64,000 nucleotides of DNA. Origin: Levilinea sp. Its GTDB lineage: Bacteria > Chloroflexota > Anaerolineae > Anaerolineales > Anaerolineaceae. Where the stretch lies: the NCBI GenBank assembly GCA_029975215.1, contig JARKPO010000046.1, positions 124,001 to 188,000 of the forward strand, in the 5' to 3' direction. Position 1 is the first letter of the stretch. Each line of letters starts with the position of its first letter. A program made the translations under genes and the position numbers. Under the pieces are notes generated by a model. That model did not search any database and was not told the origin of the DNA. It saw only the letters and a list, made by a program, of their open reading frames with translations. This document shows positions 23,353 to 33,100 of this stretch, in pieces.

Positions 23353-24150
23353 GTGTCATCCATAACGACGGATCAAGGCATTCTGCATTACGAAGTGTTT
23401 GGGCGGGGGCGGCCGGTCATCTTGCTGCATGGATGGCTGGGTTCCTGGTCGTTGTGGCATGAGACCATGACCTACCTGGGGCAGTATTACCGCACCTACG
23501 CGCTGGATTTTTGGGGGTTTGGCGAATCAGACAACAAACGCAGCACCTACCGCGTGAAGGATTTTGTCAGCCTGGTAGATCAATTCATGGAGCAAATGGG
23601 CATCCTCTCGGCGCCGCTGGTGGGGCACAGCATGGGCGGCACGGTGAGCTTATCCGTGGCCCTGCAGCACCCCAACCGCGTGCAGAAGGTGACTATCATC
23701 GGCTCACCGATTGTGGGGTCCTCGCTGGCGTTTCCGCTGAAGCTGGCGGGGCGCAGGCCGATTGCTTTTCTGCTCTTCACCTTCTTCCCAGCCTTCCGGC
23801 TGGCCATGCGCTTTGCCTCTCCGTACATTTGCAGCGCTCCCAATTTCCCTGAGATGATGGACCGCGATCTTTCGCAGACCTCGCTGGAATCCTTCCTGCT
23901 CAGCATCGCCTCACTGCGCCGCACCGACTTGCGCCCCGATCTCAAACGGCTGCGCATTCCGGTGATGGGCATGTTCGGCGACCGCGACAACATTGTCAGC
24001 CCCAAGCAGTGGATGGCGCTGCAGGCGGGGGTGCCTTATGCGCGCATTGAGCGCTTCAAGAATGCCGGTCACTTCATTATGATGGATGAGCCTGAGGCCT
24101 GCCGCACAAAGCTGAAGGACTTTTTGGACATGCCGGTGAATACGCTATGA
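23353..24150 (+). CDS. Alpha/beta-fold hydrolase (active-site intact)
   Basis: 265 residues from a GTG at 23353, preceded by GAGG at some distance. Typical fold: oxyanion region LLHGWLGSW, nucleophile Ser in VGHSMGG, acid in MFGDRDNIVS and His in NAGHFIMMDEP, so the triad is complete. Lies 21 bases after the GTPase and overlaps the V4R gene by ATGA. Substrate unknown; esterase, lipase or haloalkane/epoxide-type activities are possible. A paralogue at 34456-35244 lacks the nucleophile. Confidence 0.88.
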   Translation: MSSITTDQGILHYEVFGRGRPVILLHGWLGSWSLWHETMTYLGQYYRTYALDFWGFGESDNKRSTYRVKDFVSLVDQFMEQMGILSAPLVGHSMGGTVSLSVALQHPNRVQKVTIIGSPIVGSSLAFPLKLAGRRPIAFLLFTFFPAFRLAMRFASPYICSAPNFPEMMDRDLSQTSLESFLLSIASLRRTDLRPDLKRLRIPVMGMFGDRDNIVSPKQWMALQAGVPYARIERFKNAGHFIMMDEPEACRTKLKDFLDMPVNTL

Positions 24151-24755
24151 GCGGAGCTGTCTGCACATCGGGTTGTTTACAGCCAATTGGCCGGATGGTG
24201 CTGGACGGAGTGCAGGAGATTGTGGGGCGGGTGGGGCTGGTGGCGGTCTTAAACCTGGCAAACCTGAGCCACCTCTCTGATCCGGCGGCTGCGCTGAAAG
24301 AGGGTGACTTGCACGCGCTGAGGCGCGCTCTGGAAGATCTGTACGGCCGCCGCGGCGGGAGGGGGGTGCTGCTGCGCTCTGGACGGGCGGCTCTTCGTCC
24401 TTTCATAGATCAATTTGGTGAGGAACTTCATCTGACGCAAACTGAAGTCCGTTTGCAGCCGGCGCCGGTGCGCATTCAAGCCGGCCTACAGGCGATCACG
24501 GGCTTGCTGGCGCAGGTGGGCAGCGGCCCGCTGGACTTTACAGAAACGCCCGACGCCTGGGTGTGGACCCAGCACGGCTGTTTGTGGTGTCATCTGGCAG
24601 AAAGTCAGGAGCCGGTGTGTCAATTTGCGGTGGGGCTGCTGCAGGAATATCTCAATTGGACCAGCGGTAAGGTGTACCATGTGGAAGAAACCGCCTGCAA
24701 GGGCACCGGCGCCGAGGCGTGCGTCTTCCATATCTCCAAACACCCCCTGGATTGA
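24147..24755 (+). CDS. V4R-domain sensory protein
   Basis: 202 residues; ATG overlaps the hydrolase stop (ATGA), so translation is coupled. The C-terminal third is a V4R (4-vinyl reductase) domain: SGKVYHVEETACKGTG and EACVFHI with the conserved cysteines, plus upstream CLWCHLAE. V4R domains bind small ligands, for example aromatic compounds in XylR-like activators, or metals. The N-terminal part (MVLDGVQEIVGRVGL) is helical. A ligand-sensing role inside the operon is likely but unproven. Confidence 0.8.
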   Translation: MSGAVCTSGCLQPIGRMVLDGVQEIVGRVGLVAVLNLANLSHLSDPAAALKEGDLHALRRALEDLYGRRGGRGVLLRSGRAALRPFIDQFGEELHLTQTEVRLQPAPVRIQAGLQAITGLLAQVGSGPLDFTETPDAWVWTQHGCLWCHLAESQEPVCQFAVGLLQEYLNWTSGKVYHVEETACKGTGAEACVFHISKHPLD

Positions 24756-24763
24756 GGCTGCGG

Positions 24764-26041
24764 ATGCTGAAAATCATCTTACAAAGCAAACGTTCCATCC
24801 GCCCGTTCAACGAACCTGCACGCGATCTGCGCATTCAAAACAAGCCGCTGTGGCTGCTGCAGCGCGACGTACTCTATCCGTATGTGACCCGTGAGGTGGA
24901 ACTGCCCGAAGGCTCGCCGTTGCCGCAGGTGAAAGAAGCCTGCCTGGTCTACCGCGACAACCTTTTTTTTGATGAATTTTATATTCAAGCCTTCTTAGAA
25001 GAGGCCCGCAAGCGCAAACGCCCTTCGCGGGCGGCTTTTTCGCTGGACGATCCCGCCTTTCGCGAACACTGCCTGCCGCTGTCGCTGTCATACACGCCGG
25101 CAGGCGGCCTGTATCTGGCGGACCTGTGGTACTACCCCAACGGTCCCGAGGCCGACGCTGCGCCTTTGGTGATTGATTTGCAGGCGCGCGAGATCGGTTA
25201 TTATCACGTGCCCACCTACATGGCCACCGGCCAGGGCGATTTGGTGTATCAGGTTCCCCTGCGCAGTTTGATGGCGATTGACTCCTGGGTGCATATTTTT
25301 ATCATTGACACCGTATTTGGCCTGTTTGGCCGCGGGGCGCGCTTTGAAAACCGCCTGAACACCGACCTGGGCTTCAAGCTGAGCGTGTTGGCGGCGGCGC
25401 TGTATGAGGGCAAGCAGCTGCTGGAATGTTCCAAGGTGGTCAAAATCGGCAAGAACTGCGTCATTGACCCCTCGGCAGTGATTCACGGCCCCACCACCAT
25501 CGGCAATAACGTCACGGTGGGGGCCGGGGCGGTGATTGAGAACTGCATCATCGGCGATAACGTCAACGTTTCACAGGGCTGCCAGCTGATGCTATCGGTG
25601 GTGGGGGACGGCACATTTTTGCCCTTTCGCGCGGCGCTGTTTATGACTTCCATTATGGACAACAGCATGGTTGCGCAGAACACCTGTCTGCAAATGTGCG
25701 TGGTGGGGCGCAATTCCTTCATTGGGGCGGGCAGTACCTTCACCGATTTCAATCTGCTTTCGGCCGGGATCAAGGCCCGCGATGGGAATGGGGTTCTGAA
25801 AGATGCCAACCGGCCCGTGTTGGGCGGCTGTGTGGGGCATAACTGCCGCATTGGGGCGGGTATGATCATTTACCCTGCGCGCACGATTGAATCGGACGTG
25901 GTGCTGGCAGCCTCGGCGCAGCGCCGGGTGATTGACCGCGATGTGCATTACGAAGACAGCGATCACCACACCATGCGCGGGTCGGTCAACCATCCGCGCT
26001 TATACCCGCGCCCCGGCGAAAAAAGTATGGAATCGTGGTGA
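24764..26041 (+). CDS. Left-handed beta-helix (hexapeptide repeat) protein
   Basis: 425 residues from the ATG at 24764 (GAGG 6 bases before; in-frame upstream ATGs lie inside the previous gene). Residues about 1-225 are unrecognised. Residues about 225-385 are hexapeptide repeats (IGKNCVIDPSAVIHG, TIGNNVTVGAGAVIENC, IGDNVNVSQGC), as in GlmU/LpxA-type acyl- and nucleotidyltransferases. No nucleotidyltransferase motif is seen at the N-terminus. The helix may carry an acyltransferase site or serve as a scaffold. It is the last gene of the first signalling operon, 8 bases after the V4R stop. Confidence 0.75.
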   Translation: MLKIILQSKRSIRPFNEPARDLRIQNKPLWLLQRDVLYPYVTREVELPEGSPLPQVKEACLVYRDNLFFDEFYIQAFLEEARKRKRPSRAAFSLDDPAFREHCLPLSLSYTPAGGLYLADLWYYPNGPEADAAPLVIDLQAREIGYYHVPTYMATGQGDLVYQVPLRSLMAIDSWVHIFIIDTVFGLFGRGARFENRLNTDLGFKLSVLAAALYEGKQLLECSKVVKIGKNCVIDPSAVIHGPTTIGNNVTVGAGAVIENCIIGDNVNVSQGCQLMLSVVGDGTFLPFRAALFMTSIMDNSMVAQNTCLQMCVVGRNSFIGAGSTFTDFNLLSAGIKARDGNGVLKDANRPVLGGCVGHNCRIGAGMIIYPARTIESDVVLAASAQRRVIDRDVHYEDSDHHTMRGSVNHPRLYPRPGEKSMESW

Positions 26042-26113
26042 TTGAGGCGCTTCATAACAAAGTTGTAAACCCATTTGACCTTGTCTCCAATAGGTAAGAT
26101 TCCATTATGACGA

Positions 26114-26119
26114 TATAAT
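26114..26119 (+). promoter_or_regulatory. Candidate -10 box for the kinase operon
   Basis: TATAAT about 100 bases before the response regulator at 26222. The leader that follows has a 7-bp stem (GCCGCCG 26128-26134 with CGGCGGC 26174-26180) and could be structured. Confidence 0.4.
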
Positions 26120-26221
26120 ATTAACGGGCCGCCGTTTTTCCGCGGTCTGGCCAAAGGCCGCCTGGGAGCTGGCCGGCGGCAGTTGGTATCATACGTACAT
26201 CCGTTTTTGAGGGAGGCCTTG

Positions 26222-27124
26222 ATGAGTAAAGCCCGCCTAATGATCGTGGAAGACGACCCTGATATTTCAAACATGCTTCGAATTTACTTCAACGGCCAGG
26301 GCTACGATGTGGATATTGCCCAGCGCGGTTCGGAAGCGTTGGAAAAAACTCGACAGGTAATGCCGCACCTGATTGTCCTGGATATCATGCTCCCGGATAT
26401 TGATGGTTATGAGGTGTGCCGCACCCTGCGCACCAATACGCGCACCAGCCACATTCCGGTCATCTTTTTGACTCAAAAAGATGAACGCAGCGATAAGCTG
26501 CAGGGCCTGGAACTGGGCGCGGATGATTACATCACCAAGCCCTTTGATATTGAAGAGCTGAAACTGCGCGTGCAAAACGCCATTGCCCGCGCGGAGCGCG
26601 AAAGCCTGACGGATCCGCAGTCGGGTTTGCCCGCGGGACGGCTGATCGAAGATCAGCTGCGCCGCCTGATTCGCCAAAAAGGCTGGGCATTTATGGATGT
26701 GCGCATCAACTATTTCGATGCGTTTAAGGATGTGTACGGTTTTATCGCCGCCAACGATGTGCTGCGCTTTGCGGGCATGCTTCTGGGTGAGGTGGTGGAT
26801 ACTCTGGGGACTCCCAACGATTTTATCGGCCATGCGGGCGGAGACAATTTTGTGATTATGACTTCTGAGGCCACGGCGGCCGAAATTCGCCAGCAGCTCA
26901 AGGCCCGCTTTAACGAGGAAGTGCAGTCGCATTACAACTTTATGGACCGCCAACAGGGCTTCATGATGGCTCCTGATGACAGCGGCAAAATGGAAAAAAA
27001 CCCCCTGATGAGCCTGGCGGTGGGGTTGGTGAGCCCGTCCACCCACACCTTTGCCGACATTCGCGAAATCACCGAAATTGCCGCGGAGGAACGCCGCCTG
27101 GATGCGGCTGCTTCCAACGGCTAA
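26222..27124 (+). CDS. Response regulator with degenerate GGDEF domain
   Basis: 300 residues, start ATG after GGGAGG. Receiver domain (1-125): MIVEDDPDISN acidic pair, phospho-acceptor Asp in VLDIMLPDIDG, Lys in YITKPF. The second domain (about 130-290) has the GGDEF fold but the active-site motif is GGDNF (in HAGGDNFVIM), so the glutamate needed for cyclase activity is replaced. It is probably a c-di-GMP or GTP sensor, or purely a protein-binding domain. It is 9 bases before the giant kinase gene and is likely its partner. Confidence 0.85.
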   Translation: MSKARLMIVEDDPDISNMLRIYFNGQGYDVDIAQRGSEALEKTRQVMPHLIVLDIMLPDIDGYEVCRTLRTNTRTSHIPVIFLTQKDERSDKLQGLELGADDYITKPFDIEELKLRVQNAIARAERESLTDPQSGLPAGRLIEDQLRRLIRQKGWAFMDVRINYFDAFKDVYGFIAANDVLRFAGMLLGEVVDTLGTPNDFIGHAGGDNFVIMTSEATAAEIRQQLKARFNEEVQSHYNFMDRQQGFMMAPDDSGKMEKNPLMSLAVGLVSPSTHTFADIREITEIAAEERRLDAAASNG

Positions 27125-27133
27125 GGATCGCTC

Positions 27134-30100
27134 ATGCCTGGTTTCGATCCATTCAGCCTGGGGATCGTCGTCGGTCTTTTGGGTCTTGCCTTCTGGGTGT
27201 TAACGCGCCTGACCGCGCGTTCTATTCCCCGTCTGCGCCCCATGCTTCCCTCCGACGCCGCCCCGACGGTGGACGAGACCCTGTCTTCCCACACGGATCT
27301 GGTATTTGTGGTGCTGCCGGGGGGGCGGCTGGCTTCTTTTAACAGCGCGGCGCGCGAGGCCTTGCAGCTTGCGGAGGGTGAAACGCCCAGCCTGGAACGG
27401 GTGGCGCGCGCCATTCGCCCGCAGGATGCTTTTCTCAGTTTGTGCGGAGCCGAGGGACAATCGCCCCTGGTGGTGAATGGGCGCACCATGGTGGGTACGT
27501 CTTACCGGCTGCCCCTCCTGCCCGAGGCGGCTGTGGTGGTGACACTGCGCACCCCCGAAAGCGGCGCGGCCCTGACCGACGCCTCGCCCAATATCACTTC
27601 CGATACGCTGCAATCTTATATCGATCTGACCCGCGCGATGGCCTCCAGCCTGGACTTGCAGGAGACTCTTTTGTCCATTCTGGCGGGGGTTCGCCGCGTG
27701 CTGCCCGCCGATTTTGCAGAAGTGGCGGTGTGGGAGGCGGAGATGGAGGCTTTGCGCCCCTACCGCCTGACCGGGATTGTGCCGCAGGAATTTCAGTTGG
27801 AGCGGGTGGACGACTGCATTGCGGTGGGCGAGGGCCTGGCCGGGCAGGTGGCGCGCACCATGCAGGCGGTGGTAGGCCCAGAGATGGACGCGGCAGAAGG
27901 CCGCCTCTCCATGATGGAAGTGGGGGGCATTTTGGCGCGGGCCTGGATGAGCGTGCCGCTGATTGTGGGACAGGAATTTCTGGGCACGCTGACCCTGGCC
28001 AGCCTGAACGACGGCGAGTATCAAAAAGAAGACCTGGATCTGCTGCGCCTGCTGGGGGATCAGGCGGCGGTTGCGGTGCACAACGCCTTGCTTTATCAGA
28101 TGGAACAGCGCCGCGCCAACGAACTGAACGGCCTGGCCCAACTGGCTCAGGCGTTTTCCTCGGCGCGCGACTCGCAGACCCTGTTTACCAATCTGGTGCA
28201 GAGCATCGCCCCGCTGGTGGCGGTGGATATCCTCGGTTTCTTGCTTTACAACGAGAGCCAACGCACCCTGGAGGGGCAGGTTCCCTTCTACGGCCTGCCG
28301 CCGCAGTTCCTGGAGTTGTATAAGGTGCGCGTAAACCCGGGCAGCCCCTTGGAAGCGGCCTTGCTGGCTCAAGACATCATTTTGAGTGAAAATGCAGCCG
28401 AAGACCCCAATTGGGCGCGGCTGGATCTGGAACGCCTGTCGCAGGGGGCCAGTCTGCGCGAGACGGCCCTGATTCCGTTGGTGACCGGCGGGCGCATGTT
28501 GGGCTATTTGCAGGCTTCCAACCACAGCGGGGGGCAGACGGTGTTCTCGCAGGATGAAATGCACCTGCTGACCATCATCGCCAATCAGGTGGCGCCGATT
28601 TTGGAAAACGCTGGTCTGATGCACCTGTCGCGTCAGCGCGCTCAGCGTGCTGAGGGTCTGCGGCGCATCGCCAGCCTGACTTCTTCGGCGGCTACGTTGG
28701 ATGAAATCCTCAAGTTTTCCCTGCAGGAGTTGGCTCATCTGCTGCATGCACAGGTGGGTGTGGTCTTCCTGCTGAATGCAGACCGCACCAGCCTGCTGCT
28801 GCACAAGGATTCGGCTTATGGGACTCAAAACCGCCTGCAGGAACGCAGCATCAGCCTGACGGCGGACGACCCGCAGTTTCCTTTCACCGTTTCGGCCAGT
28901 CTGCATCCTACCCTTTTGGAGCTGATGGAAATCGGTCAAAAGCCCATCATCCCCTTTTACCGCCAGTTCTTTCAAACTCTGGATATCGTTTCGGCGGTGG
29001 TGGTGCCTTTGGTGGTGCGCGATGAGGGCATTGGTGAGCTGTGGCTGGGCAGCACCGCGGCCAATTTCTTTGACCGCAGCGATTTGCAAGTGGTCTCCAC
29101 AGCTGCCGGGCAGCTGGCGGGGGTGGTGGAACAGAGTTATTTGGTGACGCAGACGGATGAAAGCCTGCGCCGCCGGGTGGAGCAGCTGACGGCGCTGATG
29201 CGCATCAGCCGCGAATTGAGCACCTCGCTGGACCTGGAATCAATTTTGCGGCTGGCGTTGGAAGAAGCCCTGCGTACTGCGCATGCCAATGCGGGCGGGG
29301 TGCTGCTGTTTGATCTGGAACGCAGCCCAGAGGCGGATGTGGTGCTGTACGCGGTGGGGGAACCCCCGCGGGCAGAAGACCCCCTGGTGCGGCGGGCTTT
29401 GGCCAGCGATCAGCCGGTGGTGGTGACCGATTGGGACGCGGCAGAGCTGCCCCCGGCACGCGAGGGCAGCGCCTCAGCCCTGGCTGTGCCGCTGCGTGTG
29501 AACCAGCAGCAGGCGGGGGTGATTGCCCTGTTTGCTCAGCAGGTGGGGTTCTTTGACCCTTCGGCTGTAGAAATTGTGCAGTCGCTGGCCGCCCAGGCTT
29601 CCATTGCTCTGAGCAACGCCTTCCAATTTGAATCGCAACTGCGGCGCGGCGAGCTGCTGAAGCGCGAAGTGGACACCCTGAACAAGCTCTTCCAGGTGTT
29701 CCAGGCGCTGCGCACCAACGGCTCGCTGGAAGAGAATTTGCGGGTGATTGCCACGGCCATCACCGAAACCACACCCTTTGAGGTGGTGTTAATCAGCGTG
29801 TACGATGCCGCCGCCCACGCCCTGCGGCGGGTGAGCGGGGTGGGCTTCACCGAAGAGGCCTGGCAGGATCTGACGGCTCAGCTTCAGCCCTGGGAGGGGC
29901 TGAGCGTGCTTTTAGACCCGCGCTACAAAATTGGCAACGCTTATTACATCCCTTCGGATCAGCGGCCGGTGATCCCTGAGGATGTGCACGTGCTGCGCGT
30001 TACTCCGGCGGTGGGGCAGCGCCAAAAGGGCGCGTGGAACCCGGAAGATTTTCTGCTGCTGCCCATGTACGACAACCGCGGCGAACCGCTGGGCTTGATC

Positions 30101-33100
30101 AGCCTGGATGCCCCACGCGACGGTTTGCAGCCTGACCAGCCCACCTTGCAGGCCCTGGAACTGTTCGCTTTGCAGGTGGCGCTGACTCTGGAGGCGTATT
30201 ACACGGTGGAGAAGCTGCAAAACGAAGCCAACGCCCTGGAGATCGCCCGCAGCCGCGCCTCGCAGGCCGCGCAAGCCGCCCGCGCCAATTTACCCATGCT
30301 GCTGCGCCGTCAGCTTTCGCAAACGTTGTCCATTCAGAACCTGGAGCGCCAGATTCATCAGACACGCACAGGCATGGAATTGGCGGTGATGTCCAGCCGC
30401 CAACCCAATGCCCAGGCTGTGCTCAAGACGATGGCCCGCGAAATTTTGGCGCGCTTTAACCTGCAGACCGCTATGATCGCTGAGGCGGCTGCTGGCGGCC
30501 CGCGCCTGGCCGAGGTGATCGGCACTGTCCCGGCGGGGGTCAACCCCGATGCGCTTTTTGGGCAGCGCAACCCGCTGCGCCAAATCTTGGAAGACGGCCG
30601 CATTTTGCTGGTGGCCGACCGCAGCACCCACAACACCTGGAAAAACGCGCCGCTGCTGAACGCCCTGGAGGCGCGCAGCCTGATCGGCCTGCCCATTCGC
30701 TTGGGCGAAGGCCGTCAGGCGGCTTTGCTGGCGGTGGGAACCCAGCCGCTGCCGCCCTTTGGGCCAGAAGATCACCAGCTGTTCTCGCAGCTCACCAGTC
30801 AGGTAGAAATTGCCCTGCAGAATCTGCAGTATCTGGCCGATACGCGCCGGCGTGTGGACGAGCTGGACCGCCTGCTGGATTTCAGCCGCCGGTTGGGCAG
30901 CCTGGACCCCAATTCTATTTTGGACGTGCTGGCTGAGACGATTTTGCGCGTGCTGCCCAACGCCAACGCCGCCTGGGTGGGGCTGTGGGACGCGAAAGAT
31001 CAAACGTTGAATGTCCGCGCGGCGCAGGGCTATGCGGACCCCAGCCGTTTAAAGATGCTGTGCTTTCCGGTGGATGCGGAGCAGCGCGAAAACGCGCCGC
31101 TGCCAGTGCGCGCCTTCCTTTCACGCCAGACCCAGCGCGCGGCGGAAATTCGCCTGGCCCAGGATTACAACCTGGGGCCGGAAGATCTGCTGACCTACCG
31201 CAAGGCCATCGGCGAGCGGCTGCCGCTTTCCAGCCTGGTGGTGCCGCTGCTGCGGGGTGATCAGGCTTTGGGTGTGTTGGTGATTGACAATTTTGCCCGT
31301 TCCGAGGCCTTCAGCGCGGACGATCAGGTCTTTACCGAGTCTCTGGGCCAACAGGCGGCCCTGGCGCTGGAAAACGCGCGCCTGTTTGTTTCGGCGGAAG
31401 AACGCGCTGCGCAGTTGATGGCCTTGAATCAGGTTTCGGGTGCGCTGGCCTCTAACCTGCAAAGCGAGGATCTCATCACCACCTTGTTGGGTCATTTGCG
31501 CAAGGTGCTGCCCTTTGACACGGCCACTTTGTGGCTGCGCAATGGGGAGCAGCTTGCAGTGGCGGCGGCGCAGGGCTTTGCGGATGATGCCCGTCAGGTG
31601 GGCCTTTCGGTGGACATTCAGGACAGCCGCTTGTTCCAGGAGATGATCGCCACCGGGCAGGCGTTGTGTGTGCCGGATGTGCGCCTGGATGAGCGCTTCC
31701 CCAGCCTGATTGAGCCGGATTATCTTTCCTGGGTGGGGATCCCGCTGGTGGCCAAAGGCCAGCTGGTGGGGGCAATTGCCCTGGAAAAAGCCGAGGCGGA
31801 TTATTACAGCGCTGACCAGGTACGGGCGGCCACCACCTTTGCCAGCCAGGCGGCCATATCGTTGGAAAATGCGCGCCTGTTTGAAGAAAGCGAACGGCGC
31901 GCGGGTGAGCTGGATCAGCGTTCGCGGCGTCTGGCCATGCTGAACCGCTTCTCCTTTGATCTGGGGGGCGCGTTGGACCTGGACACGGTGCTGGAGGTGA
32001 CGGCCCGTCAACTGCAGGACGCTTTGGGTGCGGAGTGGGTTTCGGCGGTGCTGCTGGGCGCCAAGGGCGAATTAAACCTGAGCATGGAGCTGCCCGGCGG
32101 GGTGGGCACGCTGCCGCTGACTCTGCCGCGTTTGCCTTTGTTCGAACGCCTGGCGGATTCGCGCGGCATTTTCACCTGCGCAGATGTGCACGCGGAGCGC
32201 GATTTGCAGCCGCTGACCGTCAGACACTTTGACCCGCGCAGCCTGAAGGCCCTCATGGCCCTGCCGCTGCTGGCGGGCAGCAACCTGTACGGGTGGATGT
32301 GGGTGCAGAAGCAGGAAGTGTACCGCTTCAGCCTGCCCGAAATTGATCTGGGGCGCACCATCACCAACCAGGCGGCTTTGGCCATGCAGAACGCGCGTTT
32401 GTTTGCTGAAACGCGCCGCCTGACCGAAGATTTGGAACGCCGGGTGGAAGAGCGTACCGCCGAAATGATGCGCGAGCACCAAAACACGCAGACCCTGCTG
32501 AGCATCATCACCGAGCTTTCCGCCAGCCTGGATCTGCGCCATGTACTCACGCGCACCCTGGGCGTTTTGAACGACTCGCTGGGCGCAGAACAAAGCCTGA
32601 TTCTGCTGACTACCAGTCCCACCATTTACCGAGCCGGAGCCGACGGGATCAGTTCTGCCGACGGCGCGCTGGAAAAAGAATTATCCCGTTGGGTGATGCG
32701 CCACCGCGCACCTGCCCTGGTGGACGATTTGCCCAACGACGCCCGCTGGAGCAGTACGGGCGGCCCGCAGGCCCCATACCGCAGTGTGGTGGCCGTGCCG
32801 CTGATTTTGGGCGAAGAGATCTCCGGCACGCTGCTCATGCTGCACCGTCAGGAAGCCTTCTTCATGGTGGAACAGGTTTCGTTGGTAGAGGCGGTGGCCC
32901 GCCAGGTGGGTGTGACCCTGGGCAACGCCGAGCTGTTTAACCTCATTCGCGATCAGGCCGAGAACATGGGTTCGATGCTGCGCGATCAGCAGATTGCCGC
33001 CACGCGTTCCCGCGCCATTTTGGAAGCGGTGGCCGACGGTGTGCTGGTGACGGATGAGAGCGGCAAGATTTCGCTCTTTAACCTTTCGGCCCAGCGCATC

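Noticed and set aside
27200-29089. 629-codon frame on the minus strand opposite the giant kinase
   Set aside because: Low-complexity basic translation opposite clear GAF domains on the plus strand.
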